This document shows, piece after piece, positions 13,201-25,500 of a stretch of DNA of 64,000 nt. The DNA lies in NCBI GenBank assembly GCA_940671915.1, contig CALNVZ010003426.1:31108229-31172228 (forward strand). Direction: 5' to 3'. The stretch's first letter is position 1; the number at the start of each line of letters is the position of its first letter. Under the pieces are notes generated by a model that was not told where the DNA came from, made no database searches, and was given only the letters and a program-made list of their open reading frames with translations. The translations under genes were made by a program, and so were the position numbers. Source of the DNA: Paracentrotus lividus. Lineage: Eukaryota > Echinodermata > Echinoidea > Camarodonta > Echinidae.

Positions 13201-15387
13201 TTTTGTTTGGCGTGAAGGTCAAATAACTCACATTTGACATATGATTTCAACCATTTTGGTAATAATAGTTGGCGATGCTTCCTTTGCAGTCTGCATTTAT
13301 TTTTCCTGTCATTGCCCAGAACAAAACCTCATGTGTAAAACCAGAAATAGCTGTGGTTCTGTTCATAAATGTCAGTCTAGGGAGAAGTAGTAGCAAGACT
13401 TCAGATTGTGGCAGCCTAAGGTTTGAAAGGGGTAGGATTATGGGGGTAATATTTAGGGTGAAATTGGGGATTTCCTGAGCTTCCTTAGAAATTTGACAAG
13501 CTGACTGGAGCATGCTGGCAAGGAAACTGCAAGTCTGCTCTCAGTACGCATCTCATTTGTATAATGATTTTATTCACATCATGTGATAATGGAAGGTTCA
13601 CTGGCTGAATGTCATTAAAAAATAATTTTCCTCTGGTTTTGGCCAAGTTTAGACCTTTCATTGCCATTTTATTTTCAGACATTTTTACAAACTTTTTCAA
13701 ATTACATTACTACAAAATGTAACTGTTGGAGATGAGCTGATTTTGCTATGTGTAATACACAGTTCGCATAGACCTCAGCTCGAATATATTCGGGCTTTAT
13801 AGTCCTCAAATAAAGTTGATTTATCGCTAGGTTAAAACTACAACATATTTCTGGAGGAAAATAATTTCTTCAGTGGAATTCAGGTTCATTTTTGGATGCA
13901 GGAGTATTAATCTGAAAACCTGTTAAACATCAGAAATGTCAAGTTCTTGAAAAGAATATAGCATGACTGAAAGTTCAGTTTTTGAAATGACCACATTGGT
14001 ATGATTTGTAATTGACATATATTTAGCTTGGCAAATTTGCCATAACCCTTTGGCCTTCAACTTGAATATGATTACTCTCTACATGTAGACTATTAAGAGA
14101 ATTATGGAATGTAGGTGACCTCTTGACCAGTAAGGGCTTAGGGTATTTGTTGACCTTATGAATTATCACATAAAATTGTAGGTCACTTAGTAGTGACCTA
14201 CATGTACATGTACATTGCTAAAATACAGTGGCTTGAGAGGTGATGATGAAGACTTTGTGGAAGGGACATGAAAGAACTACATATAGGCCTACATAATTTG
14301 TAGATCATGATTTAGGGTTAAAATAGTATACATGTATATTGCAATAATCTTTCTCATGCAGTCTATTGTGGGAGAGAGATGATTCAAGTTCTAGGCCTAC
14401 CCTGCAAAATTGTAATTAGAGAGGATGATTACCCCCCCCCCCCCATTAAATGCATACAGAAAAAGGAAATCTTTCACATTTTATGGCTACATTGTATCTG
14501 GGCCCTTCTCACTGAAATCATTTTAAATTTTGTTATATATGTTGACTTCCATGAATCCAACCTTGATTATTCCTTGTATAAATATTTGATGTCCTTGTGT
14601 GCATTGTTTACCAAATTTACATTAAGGAATGCCTCAAGTACCTACATGTACATGGCATACATGTAGCCTTCAGCATGAATTGTACTTTTTGCGCGAGTAC
14701 ATGTACATGTAGGCTACAAGTACAGTGTAGGACTACATGTAGGCTTAAAGCTCAAATCTTCCTTTATCATTTATGTTGGGTTCCTCCGTAAATACATAAA
14801 AGGATTTTTCTGTTTTATGTATTTTTTTTAATGACATAGTATAACGTAGAAATAGAACATGAAAAATGGTATTTGGACCAGAAAGTAAATACATGTACAC
14901 ATGTCATCTGGCCCCTCTTCAGTAGGCCTACACATGTTTCAAACATACATGTGTACAATTATACAATGTAGGCTATGTATGTACAATGTATGTATATTTT
15001 ATACAATAAGTATTTATTGGGCATCACCCGATGACAGCCAATAACTTTTGAGTGAATCTCAAATGAAAATATTATCTACATGTATGTACATTGTACAAAG
15101 AGCTCATTTCCATTGACAATACCAATCATAATCACAGGTTTACTGCATGGATAGGAGTTCATCAATTGATATGTATGCAGTTTACATGTAGGCCTACGTA
15201 TTACAAAAAATGAGATGTGCTGTAGAGATTGTTTATTTATGTGTAAATCACTGAAGCACGACATCATAATAAACAAACTATTTCTGCATTCCAGTGCAAG
15301 GTCAAAATCCTGTCGTCTGAAGTGTTTTTGTGGTTTCAGAACCAAGGAAACATATTTAACACCACATTAATAAAGCTCTGTATGTTG

Positions 15388-16160
15388 AAGGGGAAGTTCA
15401 CCCTGGAAATTTATTGGTTCTAAGAAACACAGATAAATAAAATAAAAACATGTATATGAGTGAAAGTTCGAAGAAAATCGACCAAAAAATAGTGAAGTTA
15501 TGAATATCCAAAGTTTTGATTACATGTAGGCCTATGTATGTGACGTCACGTGCGAGCAGCTCTCCCATATGTTGTGTATGTAAATTCCATAAATTTGTCT
15601 TTTTTTTTCATGGTTCTTGATAAAGGAATGGGTTGAATTGATAGAGGTTTGTATATGAACATATTTTTGATGATATATCAACCACCCAGGTGAAATAAAT
15701 AATATTTTTGGGAGAAAATGACACTTTATGGAATTTACATTAATACATAACACATAGAATGGGGGGCGCGATGTCCGGACACTTAACAAAAATTAAGCCT
15801 GGTTTTTCGTCTAAGAATTAAGCCAGAAATGTATGCTGAATACTTCTTATCACCATCAATATTTGTTCTCCTCAATATTATCTGACATTTTGTGCTGAAA
15901 AACTTCAAAGATATTGATTTAAAACCCTTTCAAATAGCTGGTAAAAATTGAGTGTCCGGACATCCAGCCTGTCCGGACATACAACAACTGGGTATACATT
16001 GTAGGAGAGCAGCTCGCATATGACATCACAGAACCAAAAATTTAAACATCCATAACTTCGTTATTTTTTGGTCGATTTTCTTCAAACCGGCATTCATATT
16101 TTTCTTTTATTTTTCTGCATTTTTAGAATCCAATTTAAACCCAGGGTGAACTTCCCCTTT
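15388..16160. mobile_element. AAGGGGAAGTTCACCCTGG foldback, copy 1 (with nested insert)
   Basis: Ends are perfect inverted repeats (AAGGGGAAGTTCACCCTGG). Symmetry extends inward: GAAGAAAATCGACCAAAAAATA on the left is mirrored on the right by the same word in reverse complement, so most of the element folds on itself. Compared with the other two copies it carries about 210 extra bases at 15771-15980. Confidence 0.8.
15771..15980. mobile_element. Nested insert bounded by ATGTCCGGACACT repeats
   Basis: Starts ATGTCCGGACACT (15771) and ends with AGTGTCCGGACAT (15951-15963) plus a further GTCCGGACAT (15971-15980). It is absent from the homologous positions of the 18486 and 30080 copies, which indicates a later insertion into the foldback. 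Confidence 0.55.
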
Positions 16161-16340
16161 AATTTTAGAAACAGAGAGTTGTTGCTCTCAACTTCAGAAT
16201 TTATTTTTGGCAGTTTACATTGTCTGTCTACATTCTGAGCATCTGCTGAGAGCATCAACAATTACAACATAATTGAGAATATTCTACAAATGTAAACAAA
16301 ATGAAACAAAAAATATGCTCATTTAACTTTGTGAACAGTT

Positions 16341-16398
16341 CACCCCACCCCCACGCACCCCTGCCCACCCCCACGCACCCCTGCCCACCCCTACCCAC
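16341..16398. repeat. C-rich tandem repeat, 20-base unit
   Basis: CACCCCCACGCACCCCTGCC occurs twice in a row, with partial flanking units. Confidence 0.8.
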
Positions 16399-16957
16399 CA
16401 AAGAACTATACACTGTGCATTTTTGTCAAGAAATATTCTCAAAGACAATGCTATTGCATACATGTAGGCTTATTAAATACTTTTATAAGTTTTTTTTTTT
16501 TGGGGGGGGGGGTAATAGAATAAAGTTGATGTTGTCATTGATCATTTCCAATGTTATTATCCAATGACATTTTTAAAATAAAGTTCCTTGTTGTTATCAT
16601 ACAATGTAGGCCTACATAGAAACCCATTTTGGATACTGAGACCAATTATCAGGTATCGAGAGGACAGGAAACTACTCCAAAACAGGAAGCTATGCAACCA
16701 ATCTTGCCAACCCTCAACAAATACATGTAGGCTTAGGCTTGATATACATTGATTTACATTTTAATATACAATGTAACTCAGTGAATTATAATGCAGACCT
16801 ACATGTACATGTACTTGTAAGGTACATGTTCAGGTCTACCAGTAAACAATAGGCTCAACAAGAGCTTTTTTCTTTTATAAATAAAGGGGAAGTTTTAAAA
16901 TTTTGTCAGTTTTAGGACAAGGCCATTTTTTCCATTTGGTATGTTTTCTCTCAATAT

Positions 16958-18279
16958 TACACTCTCAAAACGCTGGTAAAAAAAATGCATATTAAAACCA
17001 GTTGGTTAAAAATATTAACCAATAATGTATTAAAAAGAAAAGTTGGTTAAAAAACAAGTTGGTTAAACGTGAAAAAGCATGGGTTGGTTAAAAAAAGCCC
17101 AATTCCATTTTTAACCAATAGTTGGTTAAAAATATTGGTCACGTGGAAGAAAAACAACCAATGGGAAACGCGGATTTAACAAAGATACGCGCTCCGCTCC
17201 TCGCGCTAGAAATCCTGCGATTTTCATTTATACACGTAAGATATAGTGCGCCTATTCATTGCACGTACTTTGATCGCGACGACAACAAGGTTACACAAGC
17301 TGACTGCTGGTCTGGCTGGACCTATCTTGACAATCTGATCAAAGTACATGTATATTGGTAGGTAGAAATGACTTGAAGAGTATAGGTCTGTGATATAGGA
17401 CTAACATGCATTATGTTTTGGACTACATTGCCAGTACGGTTTTTAATTATTTCGGTTGAGACGTTAGACCTAACGTTAGGTATTAAACTTGCTTGAAATT
17501 TATGCAACTCCGGTCTAGAATCTAACGTTAAATACTTCGCTCTCCAATCAGCTTGGTCTAGGACTAAGTCTTGAGGTCATAGATTTAGTTGGCTAAATAT
17601 TTAGAACTAACTTGTTACGTTAGAACCATCACTTGCATCTAAATTTAGCCTAAATATTTTTAGACCTCTCGATGTGGATAGTCCAATAGATCTAGGCCTA
17701 GAGTCTACTTGATTAGTTTAAGAGTGATGACCTTGGAATCTAAATGTAGAATCTAACATTAGGCCAACATCTCATTTCTATATTCTAGATCTATAATTAG
17801 ATCCAGTTAGATCTCACCTACTGGACTAAATTGTAGACCTAACGTCTGAACCGAAGTAATGATACTGTACTGGACCAATACTTAGGCAACTGTAGGCCTA
17901 CTCTATATATTTAGGCCAACAAATAATGCATGTAGTCTAATAATACAGGCATAACTCTTCATGTTATTTGTACCAATACTTTGATCAAATTGTCAAAAGG
18001 CCGGTCCAGTCCGGTCTATCGCTTGATTTTTTTTTAACCAACCATGATGTATTAAAAAAAGAAATTAACCAATTACACTGTAAGTATTAAAAAATTTTAC
18101 CAACTAGGGTTGGTTAAAATATTTTAACCAACTTTTTATTAAAGTTTTAATACATAATTGGTTAAATTTTAACCAACTGGGGTTGGTTAACGCGTTTAAC
18201 CAACAGTTGGTAAGTTCATATTTGAACCAACGGTTGGTTAAAATTTTGCCCGGTTGGTTAAAATTTTTCTGAGAGTGTA
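16958..18279. mobile_element. GGTTGGTTAAAA element
   Basis: 1322 bases. The left end TACACTCTCAAAA and right end TTTCTGAGAGTGTA are inverted repeats. Each terminal 150-250 bases is built of many direct and inverted copies of TTGGTTAAAA / TTTTAACCAA. The central 870 bases (17150-18020) are unrelated and rich in CTAACGTTA words. A 79-codon open frame at 17122-17361 shows no transposase motif, so it appears non-autonomous. Confidence 0.65.
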
Positions 18280-18485
18280 CTTTACAAATTTTTATTTCTG
18301 GAAAGGGCACCAAAATCTCTAAAGGCCAAAAAGGGAATTTTTGGAAGGGGCACTACTTAGAGGCCAGTGAGGGGCATCTAAGGCCATGGCCTGAAGGTCT
18401 TCAAATGGTTAAATGAAAGCGCTGAATACATATTCAAACATGTAGGCCTACAAAATGTACATAAAGGAACTTGAAAAAATAATTT

Positions 18486-18963
18486 AAAGGGGAAGTTCAC
18501 CCTGGAATTTTATTGGTTTTAAAAAAAGGAGACAAATAAAAGAAAATTATGAGTGAAATTTCAAAGAAAATTGACCAAAAAATAGGGAAGTTATGAATAA
18601 TTAAAAGTTTTGATTATGTGACATCACTTGCTAGCAGCTGTCCCATGTGTTGTGTATGTAAATTCGATAAATTTGTTTATTTTTTTCATGGTTCTTGATA
18701 TAGGAATGAGTCAGTTTGACAGAGGCATGTAAATGAACATACATGTGGGTTTGATGATATCGACCGCACAGGTGAAATAATTAATATTCTTCTGAAAAAA
18801 TGACACTTCATGGCAGCTCGCACGTGACGTCATATAATCAAAACTTTAAACATTCATAACTTTGTTATGTTATGGTCAATTTTCTTCAAACCTCCACTCA
18901 TTTTTTCTTTTATTTTTCTGCATTTTCAAAAACTAATCCAAAGCCAGGGTGAACTTTCCCTTT
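18486..18963. mobile_element. AAGGGGAAGTTCACCCTGG foldback, copy 2
   Basis: 478 bases, same inverted ends and the same internal landmarks (GTTGTGTATGTAAATT, CATGGTTCTTGATA, GGTGAAATAA) as copies 1 and 3. No frame. Confidence 0.8.
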
Positions 18964-21012
18964 ATAACAAATATTAGTTGAGTATTTACAAATTCATATC
19001 TAAACTCAAACAAAACATATCCTGCCTACTATATGTGATATATGTTTGAACTGAGAATGTGCTTCACTTTGAAAATACGATGTGACATAGGCCTGGCTGA
19101 GAAAAACTTTATGTACAGGTCTGTATACAGTTTTCGTAGAGAAAGGTTCAGGAGGTCATTGGTATCCCTTGAGCCATGTATATTTAGAGACAGGAATCGT
19201 CTGAGCCATAGCTCTGGGAGAAAGGAGATGGAGGGTATTAAAGGAAAAGGAAGGGGGCTAGCCACATCAGATCAAAGGATGTATAGTCTGCAATCATAAA
19301 CTTTTAATTTTTAAATTTTTAAATTTGAACATTGTACATTTTTTTTTTGGGGGGGGGATGCCTCGTAAAAACTGTTTTCTTTCTTCAGATGTCCATGTTT
19401 TCTAATGCTTTGAAATGACCTACATGTACCCCACCAAAAAACGGAAAATCATTTGACTTTCCAACATGCATATTGTGTACATTATTTGTAGGTCAGAGTT
19501 TGCTGGAAGGGGGGGGGGGGTGGGGTGTGATAACTTCTTTATAAACTTGTGTTTTAAATAAAAAAGTGAGCTGATCAAAGACAATAAAAATGACAACATA
19601 GTTTTGATGTAAACAGAAGTTATGATTGTCCTGTAAAGAGAAAGCAGCACTTTTCTCTTTCCTATGTCAAAGCTAAATATATCATGAAAGTGAAACTTTC
19701 CTCCATTCAATTCCCTTACCCCAAATACTTATGAAACTGTCACTTTCTACCACTTTCACCCCAAATATTCTTATACAAATCTTTTACAATTCTTCTCCCA
19801 TTTCGTCATGAGAGAAGCATTGAATTTTTTTAGAAAGAATTTAGTTTCAACCGGGGGTGGATACACTCTCTTGCTATGCTTGCTGTGTATCCCGTTTCGC
19901 CATACCAATCTTCCACCGCTAAATGACTGGAATTCCTGCCTGATTCACGACAACCACCCCTGCAGTCGGTTCACGTCCAGGTTCGGGATTGATTTCGACA
20001 GCAAGTGGAAGAGAGCACACCGGGGCCAGGGGAGGGTGTTATCCTAAAATTGGATGTGAACTTGAAGCACCTCAGCATGCTCCCTGGGTCAAGCAGTGTG
20101 CATGCTATTTTAGAAAAGGTGTTCTGAATTAGGCCTCCTTCTTCCTTGCTGTTTACGTGCAAAACCTCATGAAGTTGATGTTCATACAATTACATGTATA
20201 GGCTACACGAGCAGGCCCCCTTCTACATTTTTGTGTATATCATGGGTTTGGAAGTAATAGCCAATACATGTAGGCCTACATTGTATTCCATGATGTATTG
20301 AAAATTATTTCTTGTAATATTTTTACAGTCCATTATAAAACTCCCAAGTCAGTATTGTGCCTACCAATCAACATCAATTACCTCTTGCCAGGGAAGCCTG
20401 CAATCATGCAATTAGGAGCTGATAACACCATACACATTAGAGCCTACTGTAAAGTCCCTCATTAATTTACTGCTAACTTGGGCTATTACGTTTATGCAGG
20501 TGCGTTTACATAAAATATAGTTTGTTCGCTACAGCAGTCATACATGTACATGTACATTGTACCATCTTCGGACATGATTTCTAGAATTTGTACAATGTAC
20601 AAAGCAATATTTCTTATTTGTTGTGGAGTAATCAATCAAATAGCAAAAATATTTGTAACAATTTTACTAAGAAAAAAATGTTACATTTATTTCTGCTACA
20701 TGTATTTGATCCATAGATTTTGGGTATTCAAATTGTGGAAAAGAGGAGGTCTTTATGTTTATGTTTTTTTTTTTTTTTTTAATGTTTGGTCATCCACCCC
20801 CTCCCCCCCCCCTCCCCCCCCCTTCCCCCCCATACAATGTTTTGGCCTGGTATGAGAATGAATTTGCCTTGGCTATAATTGTCCTGCATTTAGGCTTGTA
20901 ACAATTTTCTCCTTCAGGAATGATTTGCATTTTATTAGTTAATACCAAATGGTCAAAAGGCCACACGATGTGCAAGAACGCTTTCACGAAAGGGCCCTCT
21001 ATAAAAATGGAG

Positions 21013-21215
21013 TACTGTATAAGTGGTTATTTTCGCGGTGACTTTATTTTCGCGAATTTCGCGAGTCAGTCATCGCGAAAAATTTCCACTTCATTACAAG
21101 GCTATTTATGGTAATGAAATCATCACCAAAATCGCGAAATTTTGCTCCCGCGAATTTCCCCAACTGGTCAAAATCGCGAAAATATCTGTACGCGGAAATA
21201 TTGGCTTATACAGTA
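21013..21215. mobile_element. TACTGTATAAG MITE abutting an exon acceptor
   Basis: About 200 bases with ends TACTGTATAAG and CTTATACAGTA; TA at both ends suits a Tc1/mariner-type target site. The interior repeats TTTTCGCG / CGCGAAAA words. Its right end is 26 bases before the AG of the 21242 exon. Confidence 0.7.
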
Positions 21216-21241
21216 TTTATTTTTACTTTCTATCTTTATAG

Positions 21242-21404
21242 AGATGCAGTACAGATGCTTCTCAAGTTTGATGCCTCACCTACAGTACCTGATAACAGAG
21301 GGAGCAACCCCCTTCATCTAGCAGCCTGGACTGGTAACGTGGAGATCGTACAGACCCTTCTGACCATGACGGTTGGTGTCAGCAAGGATCAAGTCAATGA
21401 GCAG
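21242..21404 (+). CDS. ANKS1A: ANKS1-like exon: end of ankyrin repeat 1 and repeat 2
   Basis: The first base completes the Arg codon left by the 6731-6811 exon; then 54 codons run to a phase 0 donor (CAG|GTATAG). The peptide continues repeat 1 (DAVQMLLKFDASP) and contains repeat 2 with NPLHLAAWTGNVEIVQTLL, ending in VNEQ. Human ANKS1A has PLHLAAWKGDAQIVRLL and then VNEQNN at the same place. The VNEQ|NN junction with the next exon is a strong family signature that separates this from other ankyrin proteins such as Caskin. The acceptor AG is at 21240-21241, and a short TA-flanked inverted-repeat element ends only about 26 bases upstream of it. Confidence 0.93.
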
Positions 21405-22528
21405 GTATAGGAGAATGAGTTCTTACTTTTAATTAAAAGCAGCTCTCCTTTCTAATTGTTCTTATTAAGTACTGGATTAAAAAGTTTGAAGACCCTCCGA
21501 GGTTAAAAAAATAAGACATGGCAGTCGGGCCTGCAACGACCAGTAATGTTGCAGCAATGCATAATGTCACACTGACGCATCTGTCTGGGTCCAACCTGTG
21601 GCGTCACCATCCGAAAGACGTGACTGGGATACGAACCCTTGGGTCGATCCGCATCAATTTGTGGGCTGATTTTCTTTTTTTCACAACGTAAACAATGCAA
21701 AGGATTTCAGTTATTTTCGCTAAGAAGTCCCACAAACTGATAAGAATGGGACAGAGGGTCAAATCCAGTCACCACTTTCGGATGATCACATCAAATATTG
21801 GTCCCAGACATAAATAATGCGTTTTGTGACCAGATCGTGACATTATGTGTCGTTCAACATTAGGCCTATAGTCGTAACAGGGTCTACAATTTCTAGCACT
21901 AGGAGTCCTTTTTTTTTTCAACTTTAGAATCTCAAAGACCCTCACGTTTAAGCACTTCATGTACCTATATTTTCCCCTGTAAACTTCAAAATTTGGGTTG
22001 CTGAGCTGATTGCAAGTTTTGGGCCCCCATTAACAGTTTGTTGAGAATCAGGGCATATTGACTTTGGCTCAGTTTAAATTTTTTAAGTGAAAGATTGAGT
22101 AAATGTACATGGTTGGCACAGACACATACATGTAAGTAGTTAATCTGAATATTATCCTAACATATGGCAGCAGGATGTTTTCCATCTTTCCACATGAGAT
22201 CAAGATATTAACGAGGGTGCCATGTGTCCTTGTCTACTGTATCAACACTAATAAACATCTGCAGAATGTAGGCCTTCATCTGCATAGCTAGCGTGTCTTT
22301 ATAATGAGCTCATGTTCCTTATAAAAAAAATTATAAATTGCTCCTTATCAATTCAAATATTTAGCGGCAAATCATTTCAATCACTTGTCTTCAGACTCTA
22401 GACTTCTGTGTGCAATGCCAGTGTATTCTGTAAAAAAGGAAAGCTGTTAATAGAGAATTAGAAGACCTACACTCAACTTCCTACTTTGGAAAACATTCCT
22501 CTGCCATTCTTTATAAACTTTGAAACTT

Positions 22529-25500
22529 GGGTCAATCCACATCAAATCAACCAATTTTTTGCCATTTTGCCACCCGACCCCTTTAGATTTTGCTCAAATT
22601 CGCACCAAATACTCGCCCAAGTGTCTGACGGAGAATTCTCAAATATTTTGCCCCAAGGTCATTTGGTTGCTAAGATACAGGCCTTCTTAGCAACCAGTGC
22701 ACAGTCAGAGAGTTGGGCTTTGTAAAAATGTGCCACTTTTGGGAAGCTGTTGTATCTTCAATTTGACAGATTAGGCACTCCTTCTTTTCAAAATGAAAGA
22801 ACTTTATGTGCTCTACCAAATGAATGTACAATGGCGCGAATCGGACATTGCGTTATCGCGCAAGAGGCCTCTGAAAATGGCTTTAGATGAAAAATGCAAA
22901 ATTTTGAAGGCATGTTTAGAAGCTCATAGACAGAAAAATATGGCAAGATGAGCATATCTTGGTATATACAATGATAGACTATCACTAGCTCTAGAGATTG
23001 CAAAAAAAAAAATTTCGACAGCGCGTCACATTTTCGTGGAGGGCGCCCTCAAACTTTAGATATTTCAAAAATAGGCCAAGTTCAAGGTCAAGGATCACCC
23101 TTCGTCCCACCTAGTATTGTCTCCAAATTTTGTGTATTGGTAGACACTTAGCTATATTTTCTTTGGTCACCTGAGAATTTTTGCTACCGAAACGTTTAAC
23201 GCCTTATTTATGGTCATGAAAATTGGCGTAAATACCCCAAAATGAAGGAAAACGGTAAAAATGGTTAATGAGCCCATTTCATTCATTAATTACTCAGTGA
23301 TGGAAGGACTAGAAAGGCTGATGTTTGCAGTACAAGTAGAATCCCTTAAGTACTTTCAAAATATTAACAAATCAGGGTTCATCATTGATGACAATGACCT
23401 TGAAATGGAACTCGAAAGTGCTTGATAGAGCCAAATTTCACGCAAAGCAATGGAAAAAGGACATTAATTAGCCAAATTAAAGTATTGATTACTCAGTGAT
23501 TGAGAGAAAAGTAAAGCTGAATTTTCTAGGGGTAATACAATTTATAAAGTTAATTCAGAATATGAACAAATCGAGTTTCAGTAAAAAAGACAATGACCTT
23601 GAAATGGAACCTCAAAGTGCATACAAGAGCCATAATAGTGGCAAAATGATGGGAAAATAGATTAATTAGCAAACTTTCAGCATTAATTACTCAGTGATGG
23701 AATGATTAGAAAAGCTGATTATTCTAATGTTAGTACAATTCCTCAGGTTAATTCAGATTTTTTAAAATCTAGGCTTAATTTGTGATGATATTGACCTTGA
23801 AATCGGACCTCAAAGTGCATTAAAAAGTCAAATTACGTGAAACATAACATTAATTAGCCAAGTTTGATCATTAATTACTCAGTGATGAAATGACAAGAAA
23901 TACTGATTTTTGCAGTGATAGTACAAATCCATAAGTTTTCAAAGAATTATAACAATTTAGGGTTCAATGATAACAACAATGACCTTGAAATTGGACCCCA
24001 ATGTCCTTAATAAAGCCAAGATACTTGAAAAACGGTGGGAGAATAGATAATTAGCAAACATTAAGCTTTAATTACCCAGAAATGGAAGGACATGAACAGC
24101 TGAAATTTTTAGTGACAATACATCTTATCAAGTTTGTTAAGAATATGAACAAATGAGGTTTCCTCGATGAAGACAATGACCTTGAAATCGAACCTCAAAG
24201 TGCATATAAGAGCCAAAATACTAGCAAAATTATGTAAAATAGATTAATTAGCCAACTTTCAGCATTAATTACTCATTGGTGGAAGGTTTAGAAAAGATCT
24301 TTTTACTATTGGTAATACAACTTTTCAAGTTAATTTAGAATATTAACAATATAGGCTCCATTTGTGATGACATTGACCTTGAAATTGAAACTCAAAGTGC
24401 ATGAAAAGTCAAAATATGAGAAACATAACATTAATTATCCAAATTTGAGAGTTAATTACTCAATGATGAAATGAACAGAAATATTGATATTTGCAGTGGT
24501 GGTACAAATCCATAAGTATTTGAAAAATATCTACAATTTATGGTTCATTTATTCCAACAATGACCTTAAAATTGGACCTCAATGTTGGCTAATTAATCTA
24601 TTTTCCCTTCGTTTTGCAAGTATTTTCGCTCCGATATGCAATTTGAGGTTCAATATCAAGGTCATTGTCTTCATCAATGAAACCTAATTTGTCCATATTC
24701 TTGATAAACTTGATAAGATGTATTGTCACTAAAAATTTCAGCTGTTCTCGTCCTTCCATTTCTGAGTAATTAAAGCTTAATGTTTGCTAATTATCTATTC
24801 TCCCACCGTTTTTCAAGTATCTTGGCTTTATTAAGGACATTGAGGTCTAATTTCAAGGTCATTGTTGTTATCATTGAACCCTAAATTTTTAATATTGTTT
24901 GAAAACTTATGGATTTGTACTACCACTGCAAAAATCAGTATTTCTTGTCATTTCATCACTGAGTAATTAACGATCAAACTTGGCTCATTAATGTTATGTC
25001 TTCTGTAATTTGACTTTTTAATGCGCCTTGAGGTCCGATTTCAAGGTCAATGTCATCACACATTAAGCCCAGATTTAAAAAAAATCTGAATTAACCTGAG
25101 GAATTGTTCTAACACTAGAATATCAGCTTTTCTAATCCTTCCATCACTGAGTAATTAATGCTGAAGTTTGCTAACTAATCTATTTTCCCATCATTTTGCC
25201 ACTATTATGGCTCTTGTATGCACTTTGAGGTTCCATTTCAAGGTCATTGTCTTTTTCACTGAAACTAGATTTGTTCATAATCTGAATCAAGATGATAAAT
25301 TGTATTACCCCTAGAAAATTCAGCTTTACTTTTCTCTCAATCACTGAGTAATTAATACTTTAATTTGGCTAATTAATGTCCTTTTTCCATTGCTTTGCGT
25401 GAAATTTGGCTCTATCAAGCACATTCGAGTTCCATTTCAAGGTCATTGTCATCAATGATGAACCCTGATTTGTTAATGTTTTGAAAGTACGTAAGGGATT

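Larger units (their letters stand above)
6812..21241 (+). other. ANKS1A: Intron of about 14.4 kb within ankyrin repeat 1
   Basis: Bounded by GTAATA and TATCTTTATAG. It holds the elements at 9504-10287, 15388-16160, 16958-18279, 18486-18963 and 21013-21215. The stretch 6812-9503 shows only a 20-base word shared with the 12702 region. The stretch 10540-11850 has two diverged GC-rich patches containing CACGAGTCCGA. The stretches 11850-15387 and 18964-21012 show no gene, only T and C homopolymers (20767-20831) and TACATGTA words. Confidence 0.8.

Noticed and set aside
17122-17361. Transposase inside the GGTTGGTTAAAA element
   Set aside because: The 79-codon frame shows no DDE-type or helix-turn-helix pattern.
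21488-21953. Inverted-repeat element just after the 21242 exon
   Set aside because: Some words pair (ATAATGTCAC with GTGACATTAT), but the ends do not match convincingly; too diverged to list as an element.
23285-24583. CRISPR array
   Set aside because: Units of about 195 bases are repeats throughout with no short repeat/unique spacer pattern, and the DNA is clearly from an animal.
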